From: Emergencia timonensis
Lineage (GTDB): Bacteria > Bacillota > Clostridia > Peptostreptococcales > Anaerovoracaceae
DNA: 64,000 nt
Direction of reading: 5' to 3'
NCBI RefSeq assembly: GCF_900086585.1
Contig: NZ_FLKM01000009.1
Location: 1,674,001 to 1,738,000 of the forward strand
Below, one piece after another: positions 25,612 through 33,519 of the stretch (position 1 is the first letter of the stretch; each line of letters begins with the position of its first letter). The notes beneath the pieces were generated by a model. The model saw only the letters and a list, made by a program, of their open reading frames with translations, did not search any database and was not told where the DNA came from. The translations under genes and the position numbers were made by a program.

Positions 25612-26358
25612 TTATTCCCACTTGAAAAATTTCAGTGAAACAGCGATGCAGACCAGCGCTACGACAGACATGCAGAGGAAGGGGATCAAGACATTTTCCG
25701 CAGGCAAGTCTAAAGAGGCGTTTTTGAGCAGTTTGATGCCCTGGGTCAGCGGCATCAGGCTGGCTGCTTTTTGCAAGGCTGTCGGCATGATTTCGTAAGG
25801 CAGCGTAGCGCCGGAGAAAACCAGCATAGGGAAATAGAGCACACTGGCCCAGACACCGGCAGTCTTCGTATTGGGAGCGATACCGCCGACCATGATGCCA
25901 ATGCTGAACATGGACAAGGTGACCAACAGATAGTAAGCCAGAAATTTCGGCAGTGATCCCTGAAAATGGCAGTCAAAAAAGATTACTGCACACAAATAGA
26001 TCAGCAGCAGGGAGACAAGGGCATACAAGGTGTAGATTGCCACTTGTATCGACAGAATCAGCAGGGGGCTGACCGGCGTCACCTGAAAACGCTTCAAAAT
26101 CCTCTTGTCGCGATAATCGGATACCACCAAGGGAAGTCCCATGACGCCGCCGGCGCAGATAGAAATCGTAGCCAGTGCGCCGAACGACTGTTCCAGAAAA
26201 GTATAATCTGCGCCTGCAAAGGCCGGCTTGTCCCCGTAAAGCATGCCCAAAATCACCAGCACAACCACAGGCATGCAGATTGCAAATAGCAGCATATCCA
26301 TACCACGCAGCGAAAGTTTTAGCTCTATCTTCATCATCGTTTTAAAGGTTTTCATCAT
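25612..26358 (-). CDS. ABC-2 type permease
   Basis: Membrane subunit of 248 residues with six predicted helices. The ABC-2 signature is visible: SDYRDKRILKRFQVTPVSPL in the first loop and the C-terminal block VFSGATLPYEIMPTALQKAASLMPLTQG. This is typical of drug/antibiotic exporters of the DrrB/YadH type. The ATG at 26358 is chosen because GAGGAGGG lies upstream; the gene overlaps the ATPase gene by 17 bases. It is the last gene of the merR-ATPase-permease set. Confidence 0.9.
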   Translation of the reverse strand: MMKTFKTMMKIELKLSLRGMDMLLFAICMPVVVLVILGMLYGDKPAFAGADYTFLEQSFGALATISICAGGVMGLPLVVSDYRDKRILKRFQVTPVSPLLILSIQVAIYTLYALVSLLLIYLCAVIFFDCHFQGSLPKFLAYYLLVTLSMFSIGIMVGGIAPNTKTAGVWASVLYFPMLVFSGATLPYEIMPTALQKAASLMPLTQGIKLLKNASLDLPAENVLIPFLCMSVVALVCIAVSLKFFKWE

Positions 26359-27076
26359 TTTGTCCCTCCTCATCGGTAAACCATAAATAAACATCTTCGA
26401 ATTTCTCATATGGACTTTGTCTGATTGCTTCAGCCACAGTACCATAGAAGACGATTTTTCCCCGCTTTAAAATACAGATCTGATCGCACAGAACCTCCAC
26501 TTCGTCCATAAAATGTGAAGTGAGAAAAATCGTCAATCCCATTTCTTTTAAATCTGCGAGGATTTTCCAGACGTCTCTGCGGGATCTGGCGTCAAGGCCT
26601 GTAGTCAGTTCATCAAGAAATACTACTTCTGGCTTTGGAATTAAAGCCAGAACGATGAACAATCGCTGCCGCTGTCCGCCTGACAGCTCTTTGACCGGGC
26701 TTTTCAGCTTATCAGAAATGCCGAACTCTGATAAGAGTTCCATGAAATCAGTCGTACTCTTATAAAGTGATGCCGTAAATTCACAAAGCTCGCTCACAGT
26801 AATCTTATCTTGATACGCTGCCTCCTGAAACTGTACACCCACTTTTTGAAATATTTTCTTTCTCTGTTTATGCGGATCCATTCCCATAATCGAGACCGTT
26901 CCGTGATCAGCCTTTTTGGTGCCCAGAATGCACTCGATGGTCGTGGTTTTCCCTGCGCCATTGGCGCCCAGCAGTCCAAACACTGTGCCGCGTTTTACGG
27001 ACAAATTGATTTCATCCACAGCGGTGTGCGAACCGTATTTTTTGGTCAGTTTTTCAACTTTAATCATGTCTTTCAT
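26342..27076 (-). CDS. ABC transporter ATP-binding protein
   Basis: ABC ATPase of 244 residues: Walker A GANGAGKTTTIE, signature LSGGQRQRL, Walker B VVFLDELTTGLDA with leucine in place of the usual proline, H-loop TSHFMDEVE. With the overlapping permease it forms a DrrAB-type exporter. GGAGGTTAAAAT precedes the ATG. The MerR-type promoter lies just upstream, so expression probably responds to a ligand bound by the tandem-MerR protein. Confidence 0.92.
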   Translation of the reverse strand: MKDMIKVEKLTKKYGSHTAVDEINLSVKRGTVFGLLGANGAGKTTTIECILGTKKADHGTVSIMGMDPHKQRKKIFQKVGVQFQEAAYQDKITVSELCEFTASLYKSTTDFMELLSEFGISDKLKSPVKELSGGQRQRLFIVLALIPKPEVVFLDELTTGLDARSRRDVWKILADLKEMGLTIFLTSHFMDEVEVLCDQICILKRGKIVFYGTVAEAIRQSPYEKFEDVYLWFTDEEGQNDENL

Positions 27077-27105
27077 ATTTTAACCTCCATTCTTTGACAA
27101 GAAAG

Positions 27106-27136
27106 AGAATACCACCGATGAAAACATTGGTGGTAA
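27106..27136 (-). promoter_or_regulatory. MerR-type promoter with 19-base spacer and dyad
   Basis: Read on the minus strand, TTACCA (27136-27131) and TATTCT (27111-27106) are separated by 19 bases. That spacer contains most of the dyad ACCACCAATG/CATCGGTGGT (27111-27134, one G-T mismatch). An over-long spacer carrying a dyad is the hallmark of MerR-activated promoters. It lies 30 bases before the ATP-binding gene. The dyad could alternatively be a terminator for merR. Confidence 0.7.
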
Positions 27137-27145
27137 AGTGGAGGG

Positions 27146-27889
27146 TTAATTAAATTTATCTTTCATATCCTTCAGCATTTCGATCATCGACTGTGCATTT
27201 TTTACTGCGTCCTTCAAGGATTCGATTAGTTTATCACAGGCTGTAATAATATTTGCCTCTTCATCAGGTGTATTGAGCAGCTCTCTGATATCTGCCTCTG
27301 GATCTCGCGATAGCTGCGAAAGCATGCGTAAAATCGATTCTAAAGAATAGTTTGCAACACGCAGGGTACGGATAATCTTTAGTCGCTGAATATCCTCGTC
27401 AGTATAGACCCGATAACCATTTTCTTTGCGTTTTACGGTGAGCAGGCCATTCATCTCCCAGTTGCGCAGAGTATCCATGGAAATTCCCAAATAGGCCGAT
27501 ACTTCTTTTCTTTTCATAAAGTGGACGTGTTCTGTCGCATCTCCGGCCAGAATCCGCTCAGTGATCTTGATAGCCGCCTCTGCCTGCAGTCTTTCCCGCC
27601 GAAGCTGTTTCAAATATGCTTCCGTTAATCTCAGGGCTTCGTCAAAATCTCCAGCTGCGGAAACTTTGACGATCTGAACGACTTTTTTACGCAGACCGTT
27701 CTGCAGAACCTCGATTTGAAAGGCAGTGCGTGCCAGTCTCAACTGCTCGATATGAAAGTCGGTAAAGACGCGATACCCATTGTGTTGACGCCTGGCTTTG
27801 GGTATCAGCCCTAATTCTTCGTATAAGCGGACCGTATTGGGGTGTATGCCAATCCTCTCCGCCACTTCTGATGTTCTATATGTGTTCAA
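27146..27889 (-). CDS. Tandem MerR-domain transcriptional regulator
   Basis: Regulator of 247 residues carrying two MerR helix-turn-helix units. The first is at residues 3-70 (RTSEVAERIGIHPNTVRLYE, NGYRVFTDFHIEQL) and the second at about 125-195 (KRKEVSAYLGISMDTLRNWE, NGYRVYTDEDIQRL), with helical linkers. The start is TTG, set by GGAGG 8 bases upstream. It stands 69 bases before the ABC exporter on the same strand, with a MerR-type promoter between. Two DNA-binding units in one chain suggest binding as a pseudo-dimer or to two sites (inference). Confidence 0.88.
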   Translation of the reverse strand: MNTYRTSEVAERIGIHPNTVRLYEELGLIPKARRQHNGYRVFTDFHIEQLRLARTAFQIEVLQNGLRKKVVQIVKVSAAGDFDEALRLTEAYLKQLRRERLQAEAAIKITERILAGDATEHVHFMKRKEVSAYLGISMDTLRNWEMNGLLTVKRKENGYRVYTDEDIQRLKIIRTLRVANYSLESILRMLSQLSRDPEADIRELLNTPDEEANIITACDKLIESLKDAVKNAQSMIEMLKDMKDKFN

Positions 27890-27975
27890 TTCTTTTACCT
27901 CCGTGCTTCTTAGAACAGTTTAACACAGATGGAAAGTCTGGTGTTATAGTGGATGGTTCTATTTTAACCAGAGAA

Positions 27976-28003
27976 AAATATTTTAAAAACCTAATCATAT
28001 TTG
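27976..28003 (+). promoter_or_regulatory. Candidate sigma-E promoter of spoIIIA
   Basis: AAATATT (27976-27982) and CATATTTG (27996-28003), 13 bases apart, resemble the mother-cell sigma-E consensus (ATATT, then CATACANT). They lie 45 bases before the spoIIIAA start. spoIIIA is sigma-E-dependent in B. subtilis. The match is imperfect and the spacing one base short. Confidence 0.42.
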
Positions 28004-28047
28004 CCTGTCCGCAGAATATGATATATGGAAAGGACAAGGTAAGCTTT

Positions 28048-28926
28048 ATGAATCATTTTGAAAAAGTATTCCAATGCTTCCCACCAAAGATTCAGCATCA
28101 GATCAACAATTTGGATCAATGGACAAAGGAAGCCATTGAAGAAGTACGGGTGTACAAGGGCCGGGAAATTCAAGTATTTTCTGGCGGGAAAAGAATATCT
28201 TTGTCAGGCAGAATGGAAGGCAGCGATATTAATAATCTGTTAAATAATTTGATGAAATTTTCTTATTACGCCTATGAAGAAGATCTGGCAAAAGGGTTCA
28301 TCACCATCGACGGGGGCCATCGGGTCGGCATCTGCGGAAAAGCTGTAATAGACAAAGGGAAGGTGACATTAATTCGCGATATCAGTTCTCTTAATATCAG
28401 ATATTCAAAAGAAATTGTCGGATGTTCGGATACTTTGATGCATTTGATTATCAACGACGATAAAAGCCTCAATAATGTCCTCATCGTTTCACCGCCTAAT
28501 TGTGGAAAGACCACTTTGATCCGTGATATCGCGAGAAACATCAGCACCAAAGGGTACAAGGTCGGCATCTGTGATGAACGGTCAGAAATAGCCGGCATGT
28601 ATAACGGAGTCAGTTCCTATCACTTTGGCATGATGGTGGACGTACTGGACGGATGTCCCAAAGCGGAAGGCATGATCATGATGATTCGTTCCATGTCTCC
28701 CCAGGTCATCATCACTGATGAAATTGGAAAGAAGGAGGATGTAGCTGCAATTAAAACTTGTGTAAACTGCGGGGTCAAGGTGATTACGACAATTCACGGT
28801 AACGATGCTGGGGATCTTGAAAATTCGGAGATCATAGAAATCATAGATAATAAAACCTTTGACGTAATCATATTTCTCACCGATGATCCGACCGTTGGAA
28901 CAGTCAGGGAGGTGCTGCGTGGTTAA
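28048..28926 (+). CDS. spoIIIAA: Stage III sporulation protein AA
   Basis: Secretion-type ATPase (292 residues) of the SpoIIIA-SpoIIQ complex that links mother cell and forespore during engulfment. The P-loop is VSPPNCGKTTLIRDIAR, followed by VGICDERSEIAGM, the Walker B-like QVIITDEIGKKED and TTIHGND, as in type II/IV secretion ATPases. The ATG at 28048 is chosen because AAGG lies 9 bases upstream; an in-frame ATG at 28018 would give 302 residues but has no such site. It is the first gene of the operon and overlaps spoIIIAB by 8 bases. Confidence 0.93.
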   Translation: MNHFEKVFQCFPPKIQHQINNLDQWTKEAIEEVRVYKGREIQVFSGGKRISLSGRMEGSDINNLLNNLMKFSYYAYEEDLAKGFITIDGGHRVGICGKAVIDKGKVTLIRDISSLNIRYSKEIVGCSDTLMHLIINDDKSLNNVLIVSPPNCGKTTLIRDIARNISTKGYKVGICDERSEIAGMYNGVSSYHFGMMVDVLDGCPKAEGMIMMIRSMSPQVIITDEIGKKEDVAAIKTCVNCGVKVITTIHGNDAGDLENSEIIEIIDNKTFDVIIFLTDDPTVGTVREVLRG

Positions 28927-29440
28927 ACTTTTAGGACTGCTTATGGCCTTTGCCGCATGTACGACCATAGGTTTTTATAAGGCTTCAGAAATAAAGAGGA
29001 GACGCATCCTGCTTGTCGATTTCAAAGAGCTTCTCATACATATTTCAACGGAAATGAGCTATTTTAAGGAGCCGCTTCCGCAGATCTTTGAAAGACTGGC
29101 TGGTGAAGCATCCGATAATAAAGAGCGTACCATTTTGCTCAGAGAATGCCTTTCGACTTACAGCCTCGAAAATATGAATATAGCTGAAATATGGAAAACG
29201 GCTGTGGAGCATATATACAACGATTCATCTTTAACCAGAGAAGATATCTCCATCATGAAAAAGTGCGGGGATTTTCTTGGGCAAAGCGATTTCAGCAGGC
29301 AGCAGGAGCATTTCAGCTTACTGAACATGCAGCTGGACAGACAGGTTGAGGAGGCAGAAGAGTCCATCAAAACGAAAGGCAGAATGTATGGAAAAATGGG
29401 AATTTCTGTCGGGTTAGTCGTAGCAATTGTGTTTATATGA
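28919..29440 (+). CDS. spoIIIAB: Stage III sporulation protein AB
   Basis: Membrane protein of 173 residues, similar in size to known SpoIIIAB (about 171). An N-terminal helix (VVKLLGLLMAFAACTTIGF) is followed by a GspF-like helical domain and a C-terminal helix (GISVGLVVAIVFI). The GTG at 28919 is the start because GGGAGG lies 6 bases upstream. It probably acts as the platform partner of SpoIIIAA. It overlaps spoIIIAA and is followed by an unusual 378-base structured gap before spoIIIAC. Confidence 0.9.
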   Translation: MVKLLGLLMAFAACTTIGFYKASEIKRRRILLVDFKELLIHISTEMSYFKEPLPQIFERLAGEASDNKERTILLRECLSTYSLENMNIAEIWKTAVEHIYNDSSLTREDISIMKKCGDFLGQSDFSRQQEHFSLLNMQLDRQVEEAEESIKTKGRMYGKMGISVGLVVAIVFI

Positions 29441-29818
29441 GACTGGGGACTAGCTGTAAGACACCCGCATTAAATTACAAGGTCTGCCTAACCAAATCAG
29501 AGATTTGGGACCAGGACCATTATACGACTTAATCCAACCAATCGAGCTGCGCATTTTCTGCTTGCTCTCTTGGGGATTGGCCGTCAAGTGCCACGGAGCA
29601 GAGCTCCTGCACTTTTGACCGGGGACCTACCAACGATTCCGCTTCACTGAATCGGGTTAGGTCTCCCAAAGCATAAGGTCTGTCCATCGATTTCTGGGAG
29701 ACCTAGCCACATTTGCCACAGCAAATGTCAGGCAGGTCCCCTGTCAAGATTGCAGTGCTTTAGCACGTGGCAATCTACGGCACAGAAATCGGGACCAGGA
29801 CCATTAGGAGGAAAAAAA
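29441..29818 (+). other. Structured element between spoIIIAB and spoIIIAC
   Basis: No protein gene, but dense secondary structure. GGGACCAGGACCATTA occurs at 29507-29522 and again at 29791-29806, 284 bases apart; the second copy runs into the spoIIIAC ribosome binding site. Between them are several strong pairings: CCAATCGAGC/GCTC..GATTGG, GTCAAGTGC/GCACTTTTGAC enclosing GGAGC/GCTCC, AGGTCTCCCA/TGGGAGACCT, ACATTTGC/GCAAATGT and AGATTGC/GCAATCT. GGGGACCT/AGGTCCCC closes an outer branch. TAGGTC can pair in two alternative ways. This could be a non-autonomous inserted element or a structured RNA. Confidence 0.7.
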
Positions 29819-30013
29819 GTGAATGTTAGTGTAATTTTTAAGATAGCCGGAATCGGCATATGTATCGCTCTGCTAAATCAAATTTTGATCAAATCAGGCA
29901 AGGAGGAAATGGCCATGATGACCACTCTGGCAGGCGTTATCATCGTTTTAGTCATCATAGTAAAAATGCTGGCAGAATTCTTTGACACGATCAAAGTCTT
30001 CATGCAGTTTTAA
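29819..30013 (+). CDS. spoIIIAC: Stage III sporulation protein AC
   Basis: Small membrane protein of 64 residues, the normal size for SpoIIIAC, with two helices (VIFKIAGIGICIALLNQIL and TLAGVIIVLVIIVKMLAEF). The conserved KxGKEEMAMMTTLAG link lies between them. The start is GTG with AGGAGG 7 bases upstream. It is part of the membrane assembly of the SpoIIIA complex. The structured element lies immediately upstream, and its second 16-base repeat overlaps the ribosome binding site. Confidence 0.93.
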   Translation: MNVSVIFKIAGIGICIALLNQILIKSGKEEMAMMTTLAGVIIVLVIIVKMLAEFFDTIKVFMQF

Positions 30014-30018
30014 GACTT

Positions 30019-30402
30019 ATGGAAATACTAAAGATAGCAGCGCTTGCCCTATGTGCCGTCATGATTATCGTACTGGTAAAAAATTATAAGCCGGAATTCG
30101 GAATTTTCGTCGCAATCGGTTGTTCTGTACTAATCCTGTACTTTCTCGTAGACAGTCTGAAATATGCGTTTTCGTATATGTCGCAGCTCTACGACAAGTT
30201 GGACTACGGAAAAACCTATTTCCCAATCATCATCAAAGTTCTGGCCATCGCGTACATAACAGAATTCACTTCCCAGCTCTGTAAAGATGCAGGAGAAAGT
30301 TCCATCGCATCAAAGGTGGAGCTGGCAGGGAAGATCATCATATTCTGCGTCGCAATACCAGTATTCATATCAATTCTGAATTTAGTAGAGCAGCTTTTAT
30401 AG
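30019..30402 (+). CDS. spoIIIAD: Stage III sporulation protein AD
   Basis: Membrane protein of 127 residues, close to the family length, with four hydrophobic segments. The typical C-terminal part is FTSQLCKDAGESSIASKVELAGKIIIF. It is related to SpoIIIAC in fold and forms part of the membrane assembly with SpoIIIAC and SpoIIIAE. The start lies 5 bases after spoIIIAC and there is little ribosome binding site, so translation is probably coupled. Confidence 0.93.
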   Translation: MEILKIAALALCAVMIIVLVKNYKPEFGIFVAIGCSVLILYFLVDSLKYAFSYMSQLYDKLDYGKTYFPIIIKVLAIAYITEFTSQLCKDAGESSIASKVELAGKIIIFCVAIPVFISILNLVEQLL

Positions 30403-30409
30403 GTGAACA

Positions 30410-31495
30410 ATGGATTTTGATGAAATAATAAAAGACCAAATGAAAAACGTAGTGGACCAAGATAACCTCGACTCGTTATCTGATTACGCCAGCAATTTGT
30501 CAGGCGGTATATCTGAACACTTTACCATAGACAAAATCTTGGAAGCCACTTTAAACGGGAAAAGCATATTTGATTCCCAGGAGATTATCACCAGTCTCAA
30601 AGAGCTTTTCTTATACGAGATGAAAAGCGCCTTAATCGTGGGCGTTGAAATATTGACCATCTGCATCGTCATCGGGCTTTTAAAAAACCTGTCTGGTTCC
30701 TTCAGCAAAAAAGGTGTCAGCGACATCGCCAGCTTGACTTGCAGCATCGTCATCATCGGACTTGCCATGGCCAACTTCAACACCATATACCAACTTACGA
30801 TCGACTCTATGAAAACAATCGCGTATACGATGGATATTCTGCTGCCCATCTTAATCGCAATTCTGATTTCCATGGGTCAAGTGGCCTCAGGCACAATTAT
30901 GAGCCCGCTGCTGCTGACAGCTGTAACAATTTTTCAGACCATCATCAAGAATATCGTTTTACCCGCAGTCTTCATCTCAACAGTGTTGTCGCTGATCAAT
31001 TGTTTAACAGAAAAAGATTACGTAAACCAACTATCCAAATTTATAAGACAGCTGGCGTTGTTCGTCACAGGCATCATCATGACCCTCATGTCTGGAATTA
31101 TTGCGATTCAAGGGCTTATCGCCAAGACGTCGGACAGTCTTTTGATCGGTACGGCGAAGTACTCTATCGACGAGTTTATCCCAATCGTCGGCGGATTCAC
31201 AGCTGACACCATCGAACTGTTCATCAAGTGTATGGGCTCCATCAAAAACGTCGTCGGACTCTTTGGCATCATACTGATTGTGATATTGATCTTGACACCG
31301 ATCATCAAAATCTTAGCCATTTCTGTAATCTATAAGGTGACCGCTCTGTTAATCGAGCCGATTGCATCGAAGAAACTATCAAATGGCATAGGAGATATCG
31401 GAACTTCTCTTGTAACAATGGGCGCAATTTTGTTCTTTGCATCGCTGCTCTTCATCATCTTTATCACGTCGATTATAAACTTGGGGGTAAGCTAA
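30410..31495 (+). CDS. spoIIIAE: Stage III sporulation protein AE
   Basis: Polytopic membrane protein of 361 residues. The N-terminal 75 or so residues are soluble, followed by multiple helices, with the family segments LTEKDYVNQLSKFIRQLALF and GTAKYSIDEFIPIVGGF. SpoIIIAE is the largest membrane component of the complex. B. subtilis SpoIIIAE has a signal sequence; none is obvious at this N-terminus. The start is 7 bases after spoIIIAD and the stop overlaps the spoIIIAF start (TAATG). Confidence 0.94.
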   Translation: MDFDEIIKDQMKNVVDQDNLDSLSDYASNLSGGISEHFTIDKILEATLNGKSIFDSQEIITSLKELFLYEMKSALIVGVEILTICIVIGLLKNLSGSFSKKGVSDIASLTCSIVIIGLAMANFNTIYQLTIDSMKTIAYTMDILLPILIAILISMGQVASGTIMSPLLLTAVTIFQTIIKNIVLPAVFISTVLSLINCLTEKDYVNQLSKFIRQLALFVTGIIMTLMSGIIAIQGLIAKTSDSLLIGTAKYSIDEFIPIVGGFTADTIELFIKCMGSIKNVVGLFGIILIVILILTPIIKILAISVIYKVTALLIEPIASKKLSNGIGDIGTSLVTMGAILFFASLLFIIFITSIINLGVS

Positions 31496-31665
31496 TGGCA
31501 ATTGTTACCGCGTGGGTCAAGGATATATTTATCATCATATTGTCAATAACGTTTATGGAAATACTGATTCCAGAATCAGCTATGGCAAAATATGTAAAAT
31601 TTATCTTTTCTATCATCATTTTAGCAACAATTTTGTCTCCAATCAGTTATTTCTGTAATAAATAA
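31495..31665 (+). CDS. spoIIIAF: Stage III sporulation protein AF, reduced to the membrane part
   Basis: A 56-residue reading frame starting on the spoIIIAE stop (TAATG). It has the SpoIIIAF N-terminus: AWVKDIFIIILSITFMEILI, PESAMAKYVKFIFSI and LATILSPISYF, that is two helices with the short linker. Known SpoIIIAF proteins have about 200 residues with a soluble ring-forming-like domain after these helices. Here the frame ends in TAA immediately after the second helix and spoIIIAG follows 33 bases later. The soluble domain is absent rather than shifted out of frame, as far as can be seen. Confidence 0.82.
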   Translation: MAIVTAWVKDIFIIILSITFMEILIPESAMAKYVKFIFSIIILATILSPISYFCNK

Positions 31666-31698
31666 AATTATTTTAAATATTTTTTTAGTGAGGATATT

Positions 31699-32067
31699 AT
31701 GTTTGAGAAACCTGAAATTACAAAAGAGGGCGTAATGAAAATTGTTGTCGCTTTAATCATAGCGTCAATCGTCTTGTTGTCACTGAGCATTTTAACTGAT
31801 GACAACGACAGCAGAAAACAGATTTCAGATGATGACGGAGCTACTGAGCTGTGCAGCATTCTGTCGGAAATCAAAGGTGTAGGTGATGTCAATGTAATGC
31901 TTCAATATAATGACAAGAACAATGTTACAGGTGTAATTGTCACCGCACAGGGCGCAGATGACCCTGTAGTAAAGACAAATATCGTCAAAGGCGTTGCCAC
32001 GCTTTACGATATTCCGGTTTCCAGCGTAATGGTATTTGAGAAGAATCAGGAGGAAAAGTCAAAATGA
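31699..32067 (+). CDS. spoIIIAG: Stage III sporulation protein AG
   Basis: Short SpoIIIAG of 122 residues. One N-terminal helix (MKIVVALIIASIVLLSLSIL) is followed by the ring-building domain: LCSILSEIKGVGDVNVMLQY, NVTGVIVTAQGADDPVVK, LYDIPVSSVMVFEK. In B. subtilis SpoIIIAG is about 229 residues and forms a large ring in the intermembrane space; the shorter form here lacks the long inserted region. GTGAGG lies before the ATG. It overlaps spoIIIAH by four bases. Confidence 0.92.
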   Translation: MFEKPEITKEGVMKIVVALIIASIVLLSLSILTDDNDSRKQISDDDGATELCSILSEIKGVGDVNVMLQYNDKNNVTGVIVTAQGADDPVVKTNIVKGVATLYDIPVSSVMVFEKNQEEKSK

Positions 32068-32645
32068 AAAAGAAAGTCAAATTTGATATAAAAGGTTTTT
32101 TCAATAAAAAAGAAAATATCGCCATCATGGCAGTTGCAGTAGTATTCTGCGCAGGTCTGGTTATTACTAACGTCAAAGCAAACAACATACCTCTGCACGA
32201 CGGAGATGTTTTAGTAGACAGCAAAAATGTAACCCAGGAAGATCCATCAGATAAAGATAATAATGCTGCTGGGGACGATGCTGATCAGCCAGCTTCTGAC
32301 GGTAGTTCTTTCAGCGAGAAGAGAGCCAATTTAGAGCTGCAAAGAAATGATTTAATTGCTAAATACGACGATACCATCAAAAATTCCACCAACGACGCAG
32401 AAAAGAAGAACGCCGTACAGAAAAAGGAGAAACTGACCGAATACATGGAGCAGGAGGTCGCTGCCGAAAACAAAATCAAAGCAAAAAATCTGCCTGATTG
32501 TCTTGTCATCATATCTGACAGCACGGTTACCGTTACCGTCGACGAACAGAATCTGAAACAGAACATGGTAGCTAAGATCTGCAACATCGTCATGGAAGAG
32601 ACACAGCGCACGGCAGACAAAATCGTCATCCAGAGCAGTTATTAA
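32064..32645 (+). CDS. spoIIIAH: Stage III sporulation protein AH
   Basis: Mother-cell channel protein of 193 residues with one N-terminal helix (IAIMAVAVVFCAGLVITNV), a low-complexity acidic linker (residues 55-80) and a C-terminal YscJ/FliF-like ring domain (NLELQRNDLIAKYDDTIK to TADKIVIQSSY). It pairs with forespore SpoIIQ in characterised species. The start overlaps the spoIIIAG stop (ATGA) after GGAGGAAAAG. It is the last gene of the operon; repeat D lies immediately downstream. Confidence 0.92.
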   Translation: MKKKVKFDIKGFFNKKENIAIMAVAVVFCAGLVITNVKANNIPLHDGDVLVDSKNVTQEDPSDKDNNAAGDDADQPASDGSSFSEKRANLELQRNDLIAKYDDTIKNSTNDAEKKNAVQKKEKLTEYMEQEVAAENKIKAKNLPDCLVIISDSTVTVTVDEQNLKQNMVAKICNIVMEETQRTADKIVIQSSY

Positions 32646-32649
32646 AACG

Positions 32650-32718
32650 TTGATAATTGGCAATAACAATGGTATAATGATTCCAGTAATCTAACGGCGT
32701 TGCCGCAAGGTTAGAATT
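32650..32718 (+). repeat. Promoter-associated repeat, copy D (short)
   Basis: The best promoter of the family: TTGATA (32650-32655), a 17-base spacer, TATAAT (32673-32678). Then comes a hairpin, TCTAAC (32690-32695)/GTTAGA (32710-32715), around the inner stem CGGC/GCCG with a GTT loop and the conserved CAAG(G). Unlike copies A-C it has no second hairpin or second -10 box. It probably drives the asp23-nusB cluster that starts at 32737. Confidence 0.72.
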
Positions 32719-32736
32719 AGATAGACGAGGTAGGTT

Positions 32737-33108
32737 ATGGCCAATTTACAGGGTGAAGAGCTTGGAACGATCAAAATTTCAGACGATGTAATCATGGTAT
32801 GCACTGCCAATGCAGTGTCAAAGATTCCGGGAGTCAGTGAATTGGCAGGCGGGCTTACAGAGAGTATCTCTAAGAATATCTTAGGAATCGACTCTTCCAG
32901 CAAGGGTGTCAAACTATCGAGAAATGATGCCGGCATCATTCTTGATATCTACATCATCGTAGAATACAAAGTAAAAATTCCTCAACTTGCCTGGGAGATA
33001 CAGAGCAACGTAAAGAAAGAAATTGAATCCATTACAGATTTAAACGTACTAGAAGTAAATATACACGTGCAGGGTGTAAACCTGCCTGGAGAGGAAGACA
33101 AAAGATAA
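32737..33108 (+). CDS. Asp23/Gls24 family envelope-stress protein
   Basis: Protein of 123 residues with the Asp23/YqhY pattern: LGTIKISDDVIMVCTANAVS, KIPGVSELAGGL, GIILDIYIIVEYKVKIPQLA, and a C-terminal LEVNIHVQGVNL. Family members associate with the membrane or modulate fatty acid synthesis (YqhY). The gene lies directly before nusB, the same position as yqhY in B. subtilis, which supports a YqhY-like role. AGACGAGG lies before the ATG. Repeat D supplies the promoter. Confidence 0.9.
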   Translation: MANLQGEELGTIKISDDVIMVCTANAVSKIPGVSELAGGLTESISKNILGIDSSSKGVKLSRNDAGIILDIYIIVEYKVKIPQLAWEIQSNVKKEIESITDLNVLEVNIHVQGVNLPGEEDKR

Positions 33109-33519
33109 ATGACAAGAACGGATGCAAGAGAATTTATGATGCAGGTTTTTTTCCAGATGGAAGCCTGCGGCGACTTTGATGTAAATAACAGAGCAACATA
33201 TTTTAAAGACAACAACTTCAAAGCACAGAAAGAATACTGCCATGAGCTTTACTCTCTGGTCTGCAACAAGAAAGAAGAAATAGATCAAGAAATTGACAAA
33301 TACAGCAAGAACTGGAAAGCCTCCAGAATGCCAAAGACAGACCTTGCCATCATCAGATTGGCCGCATGTGAAATTCTGTATTTGGAGAACATACCAGATG
33401 CCGTCTCTATCAACGAAGCAGTAGACCTGGCAAAAACTTACGGAACAGAAGATTCCGCAAAATATGTAAATGCTATTTTAGGTAAAATCGCAGCAAAAAG
33501 CAGTGATGCGGATGAATAG
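33109..33519 (+). CDS. nusB: Transcription antitermination factor NusB
   Basis: RNA-binding antitermination factor of 136 residues that works with NusE on boxA sequences during rRNA transcription. The helical NusB pattern is clear: MTRTDAREFMMQVFFQMEA, KNWKASRMPKTDLAIIRLAACEILYL, and DAVSINEAVDLAKTYGTEDSAKYVNAIL. The ATG directly follows the Asp23 stop. It overlaps the next gene by a few codons. Confidence 0.95.
   Translation: MTRTDAREFMMQVFFQMEACGDFDVNNRATYFKDNNFKAQKEYCHELYSLVCNKKEEIDQEIDKYSKNWKASRMPKTDLAIIRLAACEILYLENIPDAVSINEAVDLAKTYGTEDSAKYVNAILGKIAAKSSDADE

Noticed and set aside
29441-29818. T-box or other known riboswitch, or a CRISPR array
   Set aside because: No T-box, no known aptamer core was recognised, and the direct repeat occurs only twice with a single 268-base interval.
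30739-31206. A 155-residue plus-strand open frame inside spoIIIAE
   Set aside because: It is in another frame of spoIIIAE, and its His/Tyr/Arg-rich translation is typical of a shadow frame.
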